A DNA stretch of 5,182 nucleotides, taken from Cellulomonas sp. GTDB lineage: Bacteria; Actinomycetota; Actinomycetes; Actinomycetales; Cellulomonadaceae. The notes beneath the pieces were generated by a model. The model saw only the letters and a list, made by a program, of their open reading frames with translations. It made no database searches and was not told the origin of the DNA. The DNA lies in the NCBI GenBank assembly GCA_031178805.1, contig JAPSIJ010000195.1, positions 1 to 5,182 of the forward strand, read 5' to 3'. Of the stretch, positions 1-5,182 are shown piece by piece. The number at the start of each line of letters is the position of its first letter. Within the stretch, counting starts at the first letter, position 1. Position numbers and translations under genes: made by a program.

Positions 1-398
1 GCGGTGGACCGGGTGGCCCGGCGGCGACGCGGCGCGGCGGGCGTCTCGGCGGCGGGCGCGGCCGGGGCCTCGGCGGCAGCCGTCTCCGCCGCGGGCGTCT
101 CGGTGGCAGCCGTCTCCGCCGCGGGCGCCTCGGTGGCAGCCGTCTCGGCGGCCTTGGTCTTGCGGGGCGCGCGGCGGCGCACCGGGGCGGCGGGCGCCTC
201 GGCGGCGGGCGCGTCGGCCTGCTGCGCGGCGGCGCCGGCGTCCTGGGCGGCGTCGCCGCCGGGCTCCCCCGCGGCCTTGGTGGCGCGGGTGCGGCTGCGG
301 GTGGCGCGGCGGGGGCGGGCCGGCGCCTCGGCGGCCGGCTCACCGCCCGTCGGGGTGCCGGGGGTGGTCGGGGTGTCCGAGGTGCTGTCGAGCGTCAC
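1..398 (-). CDS. Partial N-terminus of an Ala/Pro/Arg-rich protein, possibly RNase E/G
   Basis: This open frame is read leftward from a GTG at 398-396 and leaves the window after 132 codons, so only the N-terminus is visible. It begins VTLDSTSDTPTTPGTPTGG and is low complexity: 44 of 132 residues are Ala, with many Pro, Glu and Thr and short basic clusters (RPRRATRSRTR at 28-38, RRRAPRKTK at 74-82, RRRRATRST at 124-132). No folded domain, signal peptide or membrane segment is seen; it should be disordered and cytoplasmic. Actinobacterial Rne/Rng ribonucleases commonly begin with such a tail ending in an RRRRATRP-like cluster ahead of the S1 and catalytic domains, so this is my leading guess. 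Rho, IF-2-like and histone-like proteins also carry such tails, and nothing here excludes them. The start is chosen from the AGGAG seven nt upstream. Residues about 83-112 are a tandem decapeptide repeat. The gene is divergent from cydA. That it is coding is fairly sure; its identity is not. Confidence 0.62.
   Translation of the reverse strand, partial: MTLDSTSDTPTTPGTPTGGEPAAEAPARPRRATRSRTRATKAAGEPGGDAAQDAGAAAQQADAPAAEAPAAPVRRRAPRKTKAAETAATEAPAAETAATETPAAETAAAEAPAAPAAETPAAPRRRRATRST
61..150. repeat. Three-copy 30-bp tandem repeat inside the minus-strand CDS
   Basis: Three head-to-tail 30-bp units occupy 61-90, 91-120 and 121-150. All three share the exact core GGCAGCCGTCTC (75-86, 105-116, 135-146). 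Units 1 and 2 differ at four positions, and units 2 and 3 at three. On the coding (minus) strand they specify AAETAATEAP, AAETAATETP and AAETAAAEAP, about residues 83-112. Most differences preserve the residue or exchange small residues (Ala/Thr). Related GCGGGCGTCTCGGCGG sequence continues at 37-52 with broken periodicity. The unit length is a multiple of three, so copy-number change by slippage would stay in frame. Confidence 0.85.
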
Positions 399-405
399 GC
401 GGGTG

Positions 406-410
406 CTCCT
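406..410 (-). promoter_or_regulatory. Shine-Dalgarno site of the minus-strand gene
   Basis: Read on the minus strand this is AGGAG, followed by a 7-nt spacer (CACCCGC) and the GTG at 398-396. It is the main reason for choosing that start, because the frame stays open further upstream without a comparably placed ribosome binding site. Confidence 0.6.
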
Positions 411-459
411 GCAAGCCCGGGTCCGCCGGCCACACGCGCGGCGCCCTCGGGCGGTCGGT

Positions 460-485
460 CGTCGCTCACGCGGTGCGCGGCGACG
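460..485. other. GC-rich imperfect hairpin in the probable leader of the minus-strand gene
   Basis: CGTCGC (460-465) pairs with GCGACG (480-485), and inside it CGCG (469-472) pairs with CGCG (476-479) around a GTG loop. A TCA bulge sits at 466-468. This gives a ten-pair GC-rich stem with one bulge, about 60 nt upstream of the minus-strand start codon. No U-tract follows on either strand, so it is not an intrinsic terminator. It may be a leader structure, or chance in a sequence of this composition. Confidence 0.35.
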
Positions 486-693
486 GAAGTCGTCGGTGTC
501 GGTCGCTGCACGCGAGGCGTCCGGCGCCATCGCCTGCCTGGCTGCGCGTCCCTGTGGGGCTGGCGCGGCCGGCGGCGCCTGGCGGGCGCGGTGCGTCGGT
601 GCGGCGAGCACGGTGGCCGCCCGGGGTGTGTGGATCCCGGGAGACCGGAGCCAGTATCGCACAGGGGTCCGGGCGACGTGCGCCAGGTCACGC

Positions 694-711
694 TCGTGAA
701 CCCGGTCACAA
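694..711. promoter_or_regulatory. Rex or CRP/GlxR-type operator (site 1)
   Basis: The sequence is TCGTGAACCCGGTCACAA. Against the Streptomyces Rex operator TGTGAACGCGTTCACA, the core at 695-710 matches 13 of 16 positions. It also fits the CRP/GlxR pattern TGTGA-N6-TCACA at 9 of 10 defined positions. Rex is an NADH-sensing repressor known to control cydABCD in Streptomyces coelicolor, and CRP proteins are reported to act on cydAB in mycobacteria, so both are plausible and sequence alone does not separate them. The centre lies about 141 bp upstream of the cydA GTG. The location within a promoter-like low-GC dip supports a real operator. Confidence 0.6.
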
Positions 712-735
712 TGAGACGACACCCCGTCAGATCGG

Positions 736-749
736 GGGACCTTTGTCCT
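736..749. promoter_or_regulatory. DosR/DevR-like inverted repeat
   Basis: The sequence GGGACCTTTGTCCT is an inverted repeat, GGGAC-N4-GTCCT, with nine of ten arm positions symmetric. It resembles the hypoxia-response DosR/DevR box (GGGAC and GTCCC arms around a short T/A-rich centre) but departs from the mycobacterial consensus at flanking and central positions. It lies between the two Rex/CRP-like sites. Assignment to a DosR-family response regulator is inference; no such regulator is in this window. Confidence 0.35.
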
Positions 750-777
750 ACGCTTGTGAATCGGGGCGCAATACCGT
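749..777 (+). promoter_or_regulatory. Candidate -10 region(s) of the cyd promoter
   Basis: Two hexamers fit the TANNNT pattern of actinobacterial housekeeping promoters: TACGCT at 749-754 and TACCGT at 772-777. Neither has a recognisable TTGACA-like -35 at 16-19 nt, which would suit a promoter needing an activator. With the first hexamer, transcription would start near 761, site 1 would centre near -59 and site 2 would overlap the start. With the second, site 2 would lie in the -10/-35 spacer. The choice between them is not settled by the sequence. Confidence 0.25.
754..771. promoter_or_regulatory. Degenerate second Rex/CRP-like site (site 2)
   Basis: The sequence is TTGTGAATCGGGGCGCAA. The left arm TTGTGAA is a perfect Rex/CRP half-site, while the right arm GGCGCAA is degraded; 12 of 18 positions match the extended Rex palindrome TTGTGAACGCGTTCACAA. 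Its centre is exactly 60 bp downstream of site 1, and the preceding bases are shared, since ACGCTYGTGAAYC occurs at 690-702 and again at 750-762. It could be a low-affinity partner site or a decayed copy. Confidence 0.4.
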
Positions 778-783
778 CTGACG

Positions 784-810
784 ACGGCCCCGACCCGGGC
801 CGTTCGGCCC
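784..810 (+). other. Overlapping alternative hairpins in the cydA leader
   Basis: ACGGCCC (784-790) can pair perfectly with GGGCCGT (797-803) around a six-base loop. The same right arm, GGGCC (797-801), can instead pair with GGCCC (806-810) around the loop GTTC. The two stems cannot form together. No U-tract follows, so this is not an ordinary attenuator. It lies 33-60 nt upstream of the cydA start and may simply reflect high GC. Confidence 0.3.
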
Positions 811-843
811 CCCACCTCGCCTCGCACCTGGACGGACCCGCAC

Positions 844-2328
844 GTGGAAGCCCTCGACCTGGCCCGCTGGCAGTTCGGTGTCACCACCGTCTACCACTTC
901 ATCTTCGTCCCGCTGACGATCGGCCTCTCCCCCCTCGTGGCCCTGATGCAGACCATCTGGGTCCGCACCGGCAACGAGACGTGGCTGCGCCTGACCAAGT
1001 TCTTCGGGAAGCTGCTGCTGATCAACTTCGCCATCGGCGTGGCGACCGGCATCGTGCAGGAGTTCCAGTTCGGCATGAACTGGTCCGAGTACTCGCGGTT
1101 CGTGGGCGACGTCTTCGGCGCCCCGCTGGCCATGGAGGCCCTGGCGGCCTTCTTCGTGGAGTCGACCTTCCTCGGCCTGTGGATTTTCGGCTGGGACAAG
1201 CTGCCCAAGAAGATCCACCTCGCGTGCATCTGGGCCGTCGCGATCGCGACCAACCTGTCCGCCTACTTCATCCTCGCGGCGAACTCCTGGATGCAGCACC
1301 CCGTCGGTGCGGAGTTCAACACGGAGACCGGCCGCGCGGAGATGACGGACGTCGTCGCCGTGCTCACCAACAACACGCTCCTCGCGGCGTTCCCGCACAC
1401 CATCACGGCGGCCTTCCTCACGGCGGGCACGTTCGTCGCGGGCATCGCGGCCTGGTGGATGGTCCGGCTGGTCCGCCAGGGCCAGGCCGAGAAGGCCCGC
1501 ACCGTCTACCGCCCCGCGGTCATGCTCGGCGTGTTCACCATGCTGGTCTCCGGCGTCGGCCTCGGCATCACCGGCCACGCGCAGGGCCAGCTGATGTTCG
1601 AGCAGCAGCCCACCAAGATGGCCGCCGCCGAGGCGCTCTGCGAGACCGAGGACGGCGCCGCCTTCTCGATCCTGGCCATCGGCGACCTGTCGAACGACTG
1701 CGACGGCGTCGCGCACCTCATCAGCATCCCGGGCCTGACGTCGTTCCTCGCGAACAACGACTTCACGTCCCGCATCGAGGGCGTGAACGACCTGCAGGAG
1801 CGGTACGAGGAGCAGTACGGCGAGGGCGTCAACTACATCCCCGACCTGACCGTCACCTACTGGGCGTTCCGCCTGATGATCGGCCTCGCGGGCGGGTCCG
1901 TGGTGCTCGCGCTGGCGGCGCTGTGGTTCACCCGCCGCGGCCGGGTGTCGGACAGCACGTGGCTGGCCCGGATCGGCATCTGGGCGATCCCGACGCCGTT
2001 CCTCGCCTCGGCCTTCGGCTGGATCTTCACCGAGATGGGCCGGCAGCCGTGGGTGGTCTACCCCAACCCCACCGGCGTGGACGGCGTCTGGCTGCTCACC
2101 GAGCGCGGCGTGTCCACGGTGGTCAGCCCGGGGACGGTGGTCGTCTCGATGGTCGCCTTCACCCTCGTCTACGGCGTCCTGGCCGTGTTCTGGTTCCGGC
2201 TGATGAAGCGGTACGCCGTCGAGGGCGTCGCGGACTCGGAGAAGGACTACAGCCCGGACAACCCCGACAACCGGCCCGACCCGGACGACCCGAGCGCCGC
2301 CGAGCGCCCGCTGTCGTTCGCCTACTGA
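844..2328 (+). CDS. cydA: Cytochrome bd ubiquinol/menaquinol oxidase subunit I (CydA)
   Basis: The catalytic subunit of cytochrome bd oxidises quinol (menaquinol is likely in actinomycetes) and reduces O2 to water at hemes b558, b595 and d. The 494-residue protein opens EALDLARWQFGVTTVYHF and shows about nine membrane segments. By analogy with the E. coli protein, H18 and E397 (in FTEMGRQPW) match the high-spin heme ligands H19 and E445. H185 (FPHT) and M345 (FRLM) match the b558 ligands H186 and M393. E98 and E106 match the proton-path residues E99 and E107. The Q-loop, about 248-335, has QPTK with K258 and E263 at the quinol-site positions. It lacks the C-terminal Q-loop insertion of E. coli, so this is the short-Q-loop class usual in Actinomycetota. 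C266 and C286 may form a Q-loop disulfide. The C-terminal tail (460-488) is Asp/Pro-rich. The GTG start is supported by the conserved N-terminus; its Shine-Dalgarno site (ACGGA, 832-836 region) is weak. It is first in the operon. Confidence 0.97.
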   Translation: MEALDLARWQFGVTTVYHFIFVPLTIGLSPLVALMQTIWVRTGNETWLRLTKFFGKLLLINFAIGVATGIVQEFQFGMNWSEYSRFVGDVFGAPLAMEALAAFFVESTFLGLWIFGWDKLPKKIHLACIWAVAIATNLSAYFILAANSWMQHPVGAEFNTETGRAEMTDVVAVLTNNTLLAAFPHTITAAFLTAGTFVAGIAAWWMVRLVRQGQAEKARTVYRPAVMLGVFTMLVSGVGLGITGHAQGQLMFEQQPTKMAAAEALCETEDGAAFSILAIGDLSNDCDGVAHLISIPGLTSFLANNDFTSRIEGVNDLQERYEEQYGEGVNYIPDLTVTYWAFRLMIGLAGGSVVLALAALWFTRRGRVSDSTWLARIGIWAIPTPFLASAFGWIFTEMGRQPWVVYPNPTGVDGVWLLTERGVSTVVSPGTVVVSMVAFTLVYGVLAVFWFRLMKRYAVEGVADSEKDYSPDNPDNRPDPDDPSAAERPLSFAY

Positions 2329-2329
2329 G

Positions 2330-2335
2330 AGGAGG
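2330..2335 (+). promoter_or_regulatory. Strong Shine-Dalgarno site of cydB
   Basis: AGGAGG begins two bases after the cydA stop codon, with a 6-nt spacer to the cydB ATG at 2342. It is far stronger than the sites ahead of cydA and cydD and fixes the cydB start. Confidence 0.85.
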
Positions 2336-2341
2336 CGCGCC

Positions 2342-3424
2342 ATGGACCTCCCCGTCATCTGGTTCCTGCTCATCGCGGTCCTGTGGACCGGCTACCTCGT
2401 GCTCGAGGGCTTCGACTTCGGCGTCGGCATGCTGCTGCCGTTCCTGGGCCGCAAGGACAAGGACCGCCGGGTCATGATCAACACCATCGGCCCCGTCTGG
2501 GACGGCAACGAGGTGTGGCTGATCACCGCCGGCGGCGCCACGTTCGCCGCGTTCCCGGAGTGGTACGCCACGCTGTTCTCCGGCTTCTACCTGCCGCTGC
2601 TGCTGATCCTCGTCGGCCTGATCCTGCGCATCGTGTCCTTCGAGTGGCGCGGCAAGATCAACACGGACCGCTGGCGGAGGTGGGCCGACCGCGGCATCAT
2701 GACCGGCTCCTACCTGCCGGCCCTGCTCTGGGGCGTGGCGTTCGCCAACCTGGTGCGCGGCGTCGAGCTGGACGCCGACCACCAGTACGTCGGCGGCTTC
2801 CTCGCCCTGCTGAACCCGTTCGCCCTGCTGGGCGGTGTGGTGACCACCCTGCTGTTCCTCACCCACGGCGCGGTGTTCCTGGCGCTGAAGACCTCCGGCG
2901 AGATGCGCGACCGGTCCGGGGCGGTCGCCGCGCGGCTCGCCCCCGTGACGCTGGTCGTCGCCGGCCTGTGGGCCGTGTGGGCCCAGCTGGCGTACTCCGT
3001 CACCTGGACCTGGGCCGCCGTCGTGCTCGCCGCCGGCGCGCTGTTCGCCGTCGTCGTCACCACCCGGGCCCGCCGCGAGGGCTGGGCGTTCGTGTGGTCC
3101 GCGGTCGCGATCGTCGCCGCCGTCGTGCTGATCTTCGGCTCGATGTACCCCGACGTGATGCCGGCGACCGACCCGGCCAACTCCCTCGACATCCGCAACG
3201 CGTCGTCGACGGACTACACGCTGACGATCATGACGTGGGTGGCCGTGGTCCTGACCCCGGTCGTCCTGCTCTACCAGGGCTGGACGTACTGGGTGTTCCG
3301 CAAGCGCATCTCCGCCGAGCACATCCCGGAGCACACCGGCCTGACCTTCGCCGCCGTCACGGCGAAGACGGGCGCGTCCACCGGGCACGGCGGGACGTCG
3401 CCCGACGGGTCCACCCGGGCCTGA
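2342..3424 (+). CDS. cydB: Cytochrome bd oxidase subunit II (CydB)
   Basis: Subunit II of cytochrome bd is the pseudo-symmetric membrane partner that stabilises CydA and its heme pair; in E. coli it binds a structural quinone and helps form the oxygen or proton channel. The 360-residue product has the family signatures in order: LEGFDFGVGML (21-31, including the conserved D25), GPVWDGNEVWLITAGG (50-65), FPEWYATLFSGFYLPL (71-86), FGSMYPDVMP (265-274) and the NSLDIRNASS region (280-289). About nine hydrophobic segments are seen, from residues 4-34 to 293-316. The last 40 residues are hydrophilic and Gly/Thr/Ser-rich with no recognised function. The ATG lies 13 nt after the cydA stop behind a strong AGGAGG, consistent with stoichiometric translation. 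No CydX-like small ORF follows: only 16 nt separate it from cydD. Confidence 0.97.
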   Translation: MDLPVIWFLLIAVLWTGYLVLEGFDFGVGMLLPFLGRKDKDRRVMINTIGPVWDGNEVWLITAGGATFAAFPEWYATLFSGFYLPLLLILVGLILRIVSFEWRGKINTDRWRRWADRGIMTGSYLPALLWGVAFANLVRGVELDADHQYVGGFLALLNPFALLGGVVTTLLFLTHGAVFLALKTSGEMRDRSGAVAARLAPVTLVVAGLWAVWAQLAYSVTWTWAAVVLAAGALFAVVVTTRARREGWAFVWSAVAIVAAVVLIFGSMYPDVMPATDPANSLDIRNASSTDYTLTIMTWVAVVLTPVVLLYQGWTYWVFRKRISAEHIPEHTGLTFAAVTAKTGASTGHGGTSPDGSTRA

Positions 3425-3440
3425 GGGACCGACCAGCCGC

Positions 3441-5159
3441 GTGAAGCCCCTCGACCCCCGCCTGCTCCGGTACGCCCGCGCCGCCCGCGGCTACCTGGCC
3501 CTGACGGTCTCCCTCGGGATCGTCACGGCCGGGCTGGTCGTCGCGCAGGCGCTGCTGCTGGCCCGCGTGCTCGCGTCCGCCGCCCACGACGGCGCCGGCC
3601 TGGCCGACCTGCTCCCGCAGATCGGCTGGCTGGCGGCCGTCGTGGCGGCGCGCGCGCTCGCGACCGGCGTGCAGGAGCGGTTCGCCCACCGCGCGGCGAC
3701 CCGGGCGGTCGCGGAGCTGCGCGAGCAGGTCGTCGCGCGCGCCGCCGCCCTGGGCCCGCGCTGGCTGGCGGAGGGCGAGGGCGCCCGGGTGGTCACGCTC
3801 GCCACCCGGGGCCTGGAGGCCCTCGAGCCGTACTTCGTGCGCTACCTGCCGCAGCTCGTGCTGTCGGCGACCGTCACGCCCGCCGTGCTGGTCGTGCTGC
3901 TCGGCCTCGACTGGATCTCGGCGGCCATCGCGGCGGGCACGCTGCCGCTGGTGCCGATCTTCATGGTGCTGATCGGCCAGCTCACCCAGGGCCGCTCGGA
4001 CCGCAGCCTGCGCGTGATGCAGCGGCTCGGCTCCCAGGTGCTCGACCTCGTCGCCGGCCTGCCGACCCTCAAGGCGTTCGGCCGCGAGCGCGGGCCGGCC
4101 GCCCGGGTGCAGGCGCTCGGCGACGCGCACCGCAAGGCCACCATGGGCACCCTGCGGATCGCGTTCCTGTCCGGCATGGTGCTCGAGCTGCTCACCACCC
4201 TCGCCGTCGCGCTGATCGCCGTCGGCGTCGGCCTGCGTCTGGTGTACGGGCACGTCGACCTCGTCACCGGGCTGGCCGTGCTGGTGCTCGCCCCCGAGGT
4301 GTACCTGCCGCTGCGCCAGGTCGGCATGCAGTTCCACGCGTCCACCGACGGGGTCGCCGCCGCCGAGCAGGTGTTCACCGTCCTGGAGACCCCCGTGCCC
4401 GCCGCCGGGACCGCCGCCGCCCTGGACCTGCGCCGCACGACCGTGCGGCTGCGCGGCGTCACCGTGCGCGCCCCGGGCCGCGACGTGCTCGCGCCGCACG
4501 ACCTGGACCTGGAGCTGCCGCCCGGCCGGACCGTCGCGGTCACCGGGCCGAGCGGCGCGGGCAAGTCCACGACCGTCGACGTGCTGCTCGGCCTGCTGCG
4601 CCCGGACGCCGGCACGGTCGAGCTCGTCACGGACGACGGCCGGTCGCTGCCGCTGGCCGAGGTGGACCCCGCGACGTACTGGCCCCAGGTGGCCTGGCTC
4701 CCCCAGCGGCCCGTGCTCGACCCGGCCAGCCTGAGCCGGCTGGTGGCCGGCGCGGAGGACGCCGACCTGGACCCCGCGGCCCGGGCCCGCCGCGACGAGG
4801 CCGCCGCGCTCACCGGCCTGGACGCCGTGGTCGCCGCGCTGCCGGACGGCTGGCGCACCGACCTCGGTCGCGGCGGCGCCGGGCTCAGCGTCGGCCAGCG
4901 GCAGCGCGTGGCCCTCACCCGCGCCCTGCTGTCCGACGCCCCGCTCGTCGTGCTGGACGAGCCGACCGCCCACCTCGACGCCGCGGGCGAGCGGGTCGTG
5001 CTCGCCACGGTGCAGGCGCTGGCCGCCGCCGGGCGCACGGTGCTGCTCGTCGCGCACCGCCCGTCGCTGGTCGCGCTGGCCGACGCCGTCGTCACGGTGC
5101 AGGCCGCGCCGCTGCCGGCGACCGACGGGGCGCTCGTCACCGAGGAGGCGGGCCGATGA
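3441..5159 (+). CDS. cydD: Cytochrome bd assembly ABC transporter subunit CydD
   Basis: One half of the heterodimeric CydDC ABC transporter required to assemble cytochrome bd. The family has been reported to export glutathione/cysteine and, more recently, to move heme; the substrate here is not decided by sequence. The 572-residue protein starts MKPLDPRLLRYARAARGYLAL, typical of actinobacterial CydD. A six-helix transmembrane domain (about 17-43, 60-77, 136-155, 157-180, 241-266, 275-290) is followed by a complete nucleotide-binding domain: Walker A GPSGAGKST (369-377), Q-loop Q422 in WLPQRP, signature LSVGQ (482-486), Walker B LVVLDE (502-507) with E507, D-loop HLD (511-513) and switch H539. 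All ATPase motifs look intact. The GTG is 16 nt after cydB, with only a GAGGGA at 3423-3428 and a long 12-nt spacer, so translation may depend on coupling. The stop overlaps the cydC ATG. CydD rather than CydC is inferred from the N-terminus and gene order. Confidence 0.94.
   Translation: MKPLDPRLLRYARAARGYLALTVSLGIVTAGLVVAQALLLARVLASAAHDGAGLADLLPQIGWLAAVVAARALATGVQERFAHRAATRAVAELREQVVARAAALGPRWLAEGEGARVVTLATRGLEALEPYFVRYLPQLVLSATVTPAVLVVLLGLDWISAAIAAGTLPLVPIFMVLIGQLTQGRSDRSLRVMQRLGSQVLDLVAGLPTLKAFGRERGPAARVQALGDAHRKATMGTLRIAFLSGMVLELLTTLAVALIAVGVGLRLVYGHVDLVTGLAVLVLAPEVYLPLRQVGMQFHASTDGVAAAEQVFTVLETPVPAAGTAAALDLRRTTVRLRGVTVRAPGRDVLAPHDLDLELPPGRTVAVTGPSGAGKSTTVDVLLGLLRPDAGTVELVTDDGRSLPLAEVDPATYWPQVAWLPQRPVLDPASLSRLVAGAEDADLDPAARARRDEAAALTGLDAVVAALPDGWRTDLGRGGAGLSVGQRQRVALTRALLSDAPLVVLDEPTAHLDAAGERVVLATVQALAAAGRTVLLVAHRPSLVALADAVVTVQAAPLPATDGALVTEEAGR
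5142..5148 (+). promoter_or_regulatory. Shine-Dalgarno site of cydC within the cydD end
   Basis: GAGGAGG lies inside the last cydD codons (Glu-Glu-Ala), 7 nt before the ATG at 5156. This is a near-ideal ribosome binding site and the main evidence that a new gene starts at the overlap. Confidence 0.75.
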
Positions 5160-5182
5160 CCACGACCACCGACCCGGCCCGG
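5156..5182 (+). CDS. cydC: Start of cydC (partial), second half of the CydDC transporter
   Basis: Nine codons, MTTTTDPAR, are visible before the window ends. The ATG shares the ATGA overlap with the cydD TGA stop, and GAGGAGG stands 7 nt upstream, so a translationally coupled gene clearly begins here. Identification as CydC rests only on the conserved actinobacterial order cydABDC and on the need of CydD for a heterodimer partner; the nine residues themselves are not diagnostic. An unrelated gene is possible but unlikely. Confidence 0.7.

Larger units (their letters stand above)
399..843. other. Divergent intergenic region between the minus-strand gene and cydA
   Basis: I see no credible gene in these 445 bases; the open frames crossing them are antisense or out-of-frame extensions with biased composition and no family features. 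From 399 to about 640 the sequence is very GC-rich and probably is leader of the minus-strand gene; it contains one good hairpin (460-485). From about 650 to 780 GC drops, as is typical of promoters, and operator-like elements cluster there. A GATACT hexamer on the minus strand (658-653) could be the -10 of the leftward promoter, but no convincing -35 lies 16-19 nt upstream. If it were used, the leader would be about 250 nt long. No terminator, tRNA or known riboswitch is recognised. Confidence 0.6.

Noticed and set aside
61..150. The 30-bp repeat as a CRISPR-like array
   Set aside because: The units are directly contiguous without spacers, keep the reading frame and lie inside a coding region.
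460..485. The GC-rich hairpin as an intrinsic terminator
   Set aside because: No T-run follows on either strand, and it lies upstream of a start codon rather than downstream of a gene.
4..699. A 231-codon plus-strand open frame full of Ala, Gly, Val and Arg
   Set aside because: It is antisense to the minus-strand CDS, which has a good ribosome binding site and realistic tail composition. It then runs through the intergenic region with no family features, which is expected from GC-rich sequence with few stops.
591..2477. A 628-codon plus-strand frame overlapping cydA
   Set aside because: It is an out-of-frame shadow of cydA and the cydB start. Its product is Arg/Pro/His-rich without domains, while the cydA frame matches a known family throughout.
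3425..3440. A possible cydX/cydS-type small subunit gene between cydB and cydD
   Set aside because: Only 16 nt separate the two genes, and no small hydrophobic ORF overlaps the junction in a credible way.
748..5057. Long minus-strand open frames opposite cydA, cydB and cydD
   Set aside because: They are antisense shadows created by GC-rich codon third positions. Their products are Gly/Arg/Asp/Gln/His-rich and carry no recognisable motifs.

Overview
The window comes from a high-GC actinomycete (Actinomycetota). Codon third positions are almost all G or C, GTG starts are used freely, and the gene order is the actinobacterial cydA-cydB-cydD-cydC. The protein style resembles Cellulomonadaceae and related Micrococcales, but that placement is inference from memory and was not searched.

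Layout: (1) positions 1-398, minus strand, hold the first 132 codons of a gene that runs off the left edge. They encode a low-complexity Ala/Pro/Glu/Arg-rich N-terminus, tentatively that of an RNase E/G family ribonuclease, with a 30-bp tandem repeat inside it. (2) Positions 399-843 are a divergent intergenic region. Its left half is GC-rich and probably 5' leader of the minus-strand gene. Its right half (about 650-780) is less GC-rich and holds three operator-like elements that fit a respiratory gene: a near-palindrome matching both the Rex and the CRP/GlxR consensus, a DosR/DevR-like GGGAC-N4-GTCC element, and a degenerate second Rex/CRP-like site exactly 60 bp from the first. (3) Positions 844-5182 hold cydA, cydB, cydD and the first nine codons of cydC, tightly spaced (13 nt, 16 nt, then an ATGA overlap) and so almost certainly one operon.

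How they work together: CydA and CydB form the membrane cytochrome bd quinol:O2 oxidoreductase, a high-affinity, proton-pump-free terminal oxidase used at low oxygen or when the cytochrome bcc-aa3 branch is impaired. CydD and CydC form the heterodimeric ABC transporter needed for bd assembly. The upstream elements suggest control by NADH/NAD+ state (Rex), cAMP-type signalling (CRP/GlxR) and/or hypoxia (DosR-like), all of which need experimental proof.

The operon itself is conventional, and I found no evidence of a new multi-gene system. The parts worth a second look are the layered operators, the alternative hairpins in the cyd leader, the repeat-bearing tail of the divergent gene, and a Cys pair in the CydA Q-loop.
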